In this document: in pieces, positions 60,421 through 63,222 of the stretch | How positions within the stretch are numbered: the first letter of the stretch is position 1 | Layout: each line of letters begins with the position of its first letter | Assembly: GCF_001613085.1 (NCBI RefSeq) | Contig: NZ_BDBR01000053.1 | Location: forward strand, 1-63,222 | DNA from: Nocardia salmonicida NBRC 13393 | GTDB lineage: Bacteria; Actinomycetota; Actinomycetes; Mycobacteriales; Mycobacteriaceae | Reading direction: 5' to 3' | DNA length: 63,222 bases | The notes under the pieces: model-generated | The model's input: the letters and a program-made list of their open reading frames with translations, nothing else | The model's database searches: none | What the model was told of the DNA's origin: nothing | Program-made: the position numbers and the translations under genes

Positions 60421-60455
60421 CTGGGGCCGAGCCACTTCGCAGTGACCCGGCCCAG
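60421..60455 (-). terminator. Hairpin between dppA and dppB
   Basis: CTGGGGCCG (60421-60429) pairs with CGGCCCAG (60448-60455) with one bulged G, and CAC/GTG extends inside. It lies in the intergenic stretch after the dppA stop and may attenuate transcription so that the binding protein is made in excess of the permease. Confidence 0.45.
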
Positions 60456-60465
60456 CTGTCGAGTT

Positions 60466-62064
60466 CTATTTCTCGATGTTCTCGAAGTCGAACAGGCCGT
60501 TCCAGGCGAGCTCGGCCTTGGTGACCTGGTCCGAGCGGCCCGCGTTGGCGACGTAGTCGAACACGGGGATGTCTGCCATCTCCTTGATCATGATCGCCTG
60601 CGCCTGCGCGATCAGCTTGTAGGAATCCGCCTGTGTCGGGGCGGCGAGGGCGGCGTCGAACAGCCGGTCGACCTCGGGATTGTTGTAGTTGACGTTGTTG
60701 GTCTCGGAGAAGCTGTAGTACTGCGAACTGAGGAACTGCATCATCGTCGGGTAGTCGCCCTGCCAGCCGTAGCGGAACGCGGTACCGATCGTCTTGGCGT
60801 TCACCGCGTCGCGGATGTTCTTGAACGTCGGCATCGGGTTGGCGACCGCGTCGATGCCGAGGGTGTTCTTCACGCTGTTGGCGACAGCTTCGATCCAGGC
60901 CTGGTGGCCGCCGTCGCTGTTGTAGGTGATCTGGTACTGACCGGACCACGGCGAGATCGCGTCGGCCTGCGCCCACAGCTTCTTGGCCTGGTCGGGGTTG
61001 TAATCGAACACTTCCGAACCGGGCAGGTTCGCGTTGTAGCCGGGCAGGGTCGCGGCGGTGAAGTCGCGCGACGGCGTGCGCGTGCCATTGAAGATCTTGT
61101 CGATGATCTGCGGGCGGTTAATCGCCATCGAGATGGCCTTACGACGCAGAATGCCTTCCTCGCCACCGAAATGCGGCACGGTGGTCTGGATGCCGATGTG
61201 CTGGTTCTGCGCGGTCGGCTTGGTGATCGCACGGTCGCCGAGGTCGCTCTGGTACGTGGTGATCGCGCTATCGGGAATGGTGTCGAGCGTGTCGAGATTT
61301 CCGGCCTGCAGATCCGCGTACGCGGTGTCGTAGGACTGGTACATCACGAATCGGAGGCCCTTGTTCTTGGCGGGCCGACCACCGGGATAGTCCGGATTGG
61401 GCGTGAGATCGATCTTGACGTTGTGTTCCCACGAACCGAATGCGTAGGGGCCGTTGCCGATCGGCTTCTCACCGAACGCCTTCATATCCTGGAACGCGGA
61501 ATCGGGCAGCGGATAGAACGGCGCGTAGCCGAGCGCGCTCTCGAAGTCGATCGAGGGCGACTTCAAATCGACGGTGAAGGTGCGGTCGTCGACGACCTTC
61601 AAGCCCGACATCGTCTTGACGGTGGGATTCTCGGCGCTCACCTCGTCGAACCCGGAGATCGGGCTGTACACGTAGCTTTGCAGCTGCGCGTTGTCGGCGA
61701 GTGCGCCGTAGTTCCACGCGTCGACGAACGATTTCGCGGTCACCGTGGTGCCGTCGGTGAACTTCCAATTCGGCTTGATGGTGATCTTGTACGACTTCCG
61801 ATCAGCCGTCTCGATCTTCTCGGCCACCTCGTTGCGGGCCTCACCGTTGGCGTCGTAGTACTTCAGCCCGGCGAACAAACGGTCGACAACGCGGCCACCC
61901 ATGTTCTCGTTGGTATTGCTCGGCACCAACGGATTTTGCGGCTCGCCCGCATTGGTTGTGACAATGCTCGAATCAACACTGTCGTCGGACGAGCACGCGG
62001 TGAGACCGAGGCTTGTGGCCGCCAGTCCCGCCGCGACCAGCGCGGTCGCTCTGATGAATCTCAA
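60466..62064 (-). CDS. dppA: Peptide-binding lipoprotein DppA
   Basis: 532 residues, SBP family 5. Lipoprotein signal ending LGLTAC (Cys about residue 24), then DDSVDSS. The family segments SYKITIKPNWKFTDGTTVTA, FGEKPIGNGPYAF and AISMAINRPQIIDKIF are evident. The start is a TTG at 62062-62064 (GGGAGAG ahead), directly before the signal peptide. It captures oligopeptides (and, in M. tuberculosis Dpp, reported haem) for DppBCD. First gene of the dppABCD operon; divergent from acs. Confidence 0.95.
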   Translation of the reverse strand: MRFIRATALVAAGLAATSLGLTACSSDDSVDSSIVTTNAGEPQNPLVPSNTNENMGGRVVDRLFAGLKYYDANGEARNEVAEKIETADRKSYKITIKPNWKFTDGTTVTAKSFVDAWNYGALADNAQLQSYVYSPISGFDEVSAENPTVKTMSGLKVVDDRTFTVDLKSPSIDFESALGYAPFYPLPDSAFQDMKAFGEKPIGNGPYAFGSWEHNVKIDLTPNPDYPGGRPAKNKGLRFVMYQSYDTAYADLQAGNLDTLDTIPDSAITTYQSDLGDRAITKPTAQNQHIGIQTTVPHFGGEEGILRRKAISMAINRPQIIDKIFNGTRTPSRDFTAATLPGYNANLPGSEVFDYNPDQAKKLWAQADAISPWSGQYQITYNSDGGHQAWIEAVANSVKNTLGIDAVANPMPTFKNIRDAVNAKTIGTAFRYGWQGDYPTMMQFLSSQYYSFSETNNVNYNNPEVDRLFDAALAAPTQADSYKLIAQAQAIMIKEMADIPVFDYVANAGRSDQVTKAELAWNGLFDFENIEK

Positions 62065-62448
62065 CGCTCTCTCCCGGTTCGATTCCGTGGCTAACGGTCG
62101 GAGGTTAGCGGCTCCGGCTGGATTTTTCAGCGATCCGAGCCATTTTCACTTCACATGTATCAGTACGGTTACTCGCTGGAAACGCGGGAAGAATTGCCGA
62201 GCCCCTCGCCTTCGGCAGAAAAATATGAACAATAATCGGAAACCATCAGCTGAACCGTTGAGAAAAACGATAGCCCGCGACCGGCGGTCTGTCCGCGAAG
62301 TTATCGGATGAACTAGCCCTATTGACCGCCGCGAAACGTCGCCGGGACAACGGTCCACCTCGATGGGGTCTGTTGACTAGTGTCGAGACAGCCGGGCCGC
62401 ACCCCGGCGACCGACCCGACCGCACCAGGCATGTGAGGCTGAAACGAC
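62065..62448. other. Divergent dppA/acs promoter region
   Basis: 384 bases without a gene. AT-rich central stretch (62214-62270, containing AAAAATATGAACAATAATCG) where the promoters should lie. I see no conserved operator or riboswitch. Confidence 0.55.
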
Positions 62449-63222
62449 GTGACCGAAACCGCTGCAGGACATCAGGATTCGTTTCCGCCGAGTGCGGAAT
62501 TCGCCGCCGCCGCCAACGCGGACGCCGCGCTCTACCAGCGAGGCGAGACCGACCGCGACGGCTTCTGGGCCGCACAGGCCAACCGCCTGCACTGGCACAA
62601 GCCCTTCACCGAGGTGCTCGACTGGACCGACGCGCCGGTCGCGCGCTGGTTCGGCGACGGCGAACTCAACGTCTCCTACAACTGCGTCGACCGCCACGTC
62701 GTCGACGGACACGGCGACCAGGTCGCCATCCACTGGGAAGGCGAACCGGGCGACTCGCGCGACATCACCTACCGCGAACTGCTGGAGGAAGTCTCGCGAG
62801 CGGCGAACTACCTGACCGAGCTCGGGCTGGAGGCAGGCGATCGCGTTGCCGTCTACATGCCGATGGTGCCCGAGGCGATCGTGGCGATGCTGGCGTGCGC
62901 GCGGCTGGGGCTCACCCACTCGGTGGTGTTCGCGGGATTCTCGCCGAGCGCGCTGCGTCAGCGGGTCGACGATGCCGAAGCCCGGTTGATCATCACCACC
63001 GACGGCCAGTGGCGGCGTGGTAAGCCCGCACCGCTCAAGGAAGCCGTCGACGAGGCGCTGGCGGCCAAGGGCGACGTGCCGTCGTCGGTGGAGCACGTGC
63101 TCGTGGTGCGCCGGGTCGGCACGGAGGTGCCGTGGACCGATGGGCGCGATCTGTGGTGGCACGAGACCGTGGCCGCCGCTTCGCCTTCGCACGAAGCACA
63201 GCCCTTCCCCGCCGAGCACCCG
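62449..63222 (+). CDS. acs: Acetyl-CoA synthetase, N-terminal part (cut by window edge)
   Basis: 258 residues before the edge; no stop is present. Acetate-CoA ligase N-terminus: WFGDGELNVSYNCVDRHV, HWEGEPGDSRDITYRELLEE, VAVYMPMVPEAIVAMLACAR, the AMP-binding segment SVVFAGFSPSALRQRVDDAE and VEHVLVVRRVG. It activates acetate with ATP and CoA. The GTG at 62449 begins the conserved part. Rv3667-like position beside dppA. Confidence 0.95.
   Translation, partial: MTETAAGHQDSFPPSAEFAAAANADAALYQRGETDRDGFWAAQANRLHWHKPFTEVLDWTDAPVARWFGDGELNVSYNCVDRHVVDGHGDQVAIHWEGEPGDSRDITYRELLEEVSRAANYLTELGLEAGDRVAVYMPMVPEAIVAMLACARLGLTHSVVFAGFSPSALRQRVDDAEARLIITTDGQWRRGKPAPLKEAVDEALAAKGDVPSSVEHVLVVRRVGTEVPWTDGRDLWWHETVAAASPSHEAQPFPAEHP

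Noticed and set aside
60334..62094. Plus-strand open frame of 586 codons
   Set aside because: Antisense of dppA, which has a clear lipoprotein signal and SBP5 domain.
1..63222. CRISPR arrays, insertion sequences, prophage or integrase genes
   Set aside because: No regularly spaced direct repeats, terminal inverted repeats with a transposase, or phage genes were seen anywhere in the window.

Overview
The window is high-GC actinobacterial chromosome, most likely Nocardia or a close relative in the Mycobacteriales. Three things suggest this: strong GC bias at third codon positions, frequent GTG starts, and a gene order that follows the Mycobacterium tuberculosis H37Rv segment from ftsH (Rv3610c) through hpt, tilS, the zinc metalloprotease, dacB and ppa (Rv3624c-Rv3628) to holB, topA, cspA, the SftH-type helicase, the Tad locus, a SerB-like phosphatase, dppDCBA and acs (Rv3644c-Rv3667). 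The genus is an inference from protein character and synteny; no rRNA is present. I see no insertion sequence, prophage, integrase or CRISPR array.

Left part (1-18,200): ftsH runs off the left edge. After it come a DUF4429-like protein, DUF1266 and DUF2277 proteins, an aldehyde dehydrogenase, a LysR regulator facing an amidase, and a tandem pair of membrane-anchored Ser/Thr kinases in which DFG is replaced by DFN. The conserved housekeeping cluster dacB-metalloprotease-tilS-hpt follows on the minus strand, with ppa diverging from dacB.

Middle part (18,145-41,165) is accessory. It holds a small secreted protein, a serine beta-lactamase-like lipoprotein coupled to a TAP-type exported hydrolase, and a MarR-MFS-histidine kinase-response regulator operon with a palindromic operator. 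It continues with a dienoyl-CoA isomerase-like crotonase, a YbaK-type deacylase, a flavin reductase, a frameshifted remnant and an excalibur protein. A class V aminotransferase is preceded by a clear SAM-IV riboswitch. A Pls/PosA-type NRPS with a lysine-like specificity code is translationally coupled to an M1 peptidase. Two alpha/beta hydrolases follow, one in an operon with an ArsR repressor that has a nested palindromic operator, and then tRNA-Thr(CGT).

Right part (41,224-63,222) is the conserved block. It contains holB, topA with a Lys/Ala-rich tail, cspA, the MrfA/SftH-like helicase, the complete seven-gene Tad pilus cluster (ssd-tadA-tadB-tadC-flp-tadE-Rv3654c-like), and a SerB-like HAD phosphatase with a leaderless promoter. 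A region with a strong promoter and a terminator follows, exactly where mycobacteria encode the 6S-like RNA Ms1/MTS2823. Next are an inactive-looking Fic-fold protein, the dppABCD peptide transporter and the start of acs.

The best candidates for new biology are the Ms1-like RNA, the Pls-like NRPS/M1 peptidase pair, the degenerate Fic protein beside the RNA, the tandem DFN kinases, and the stacked hairpins upstream of the Tad operon.
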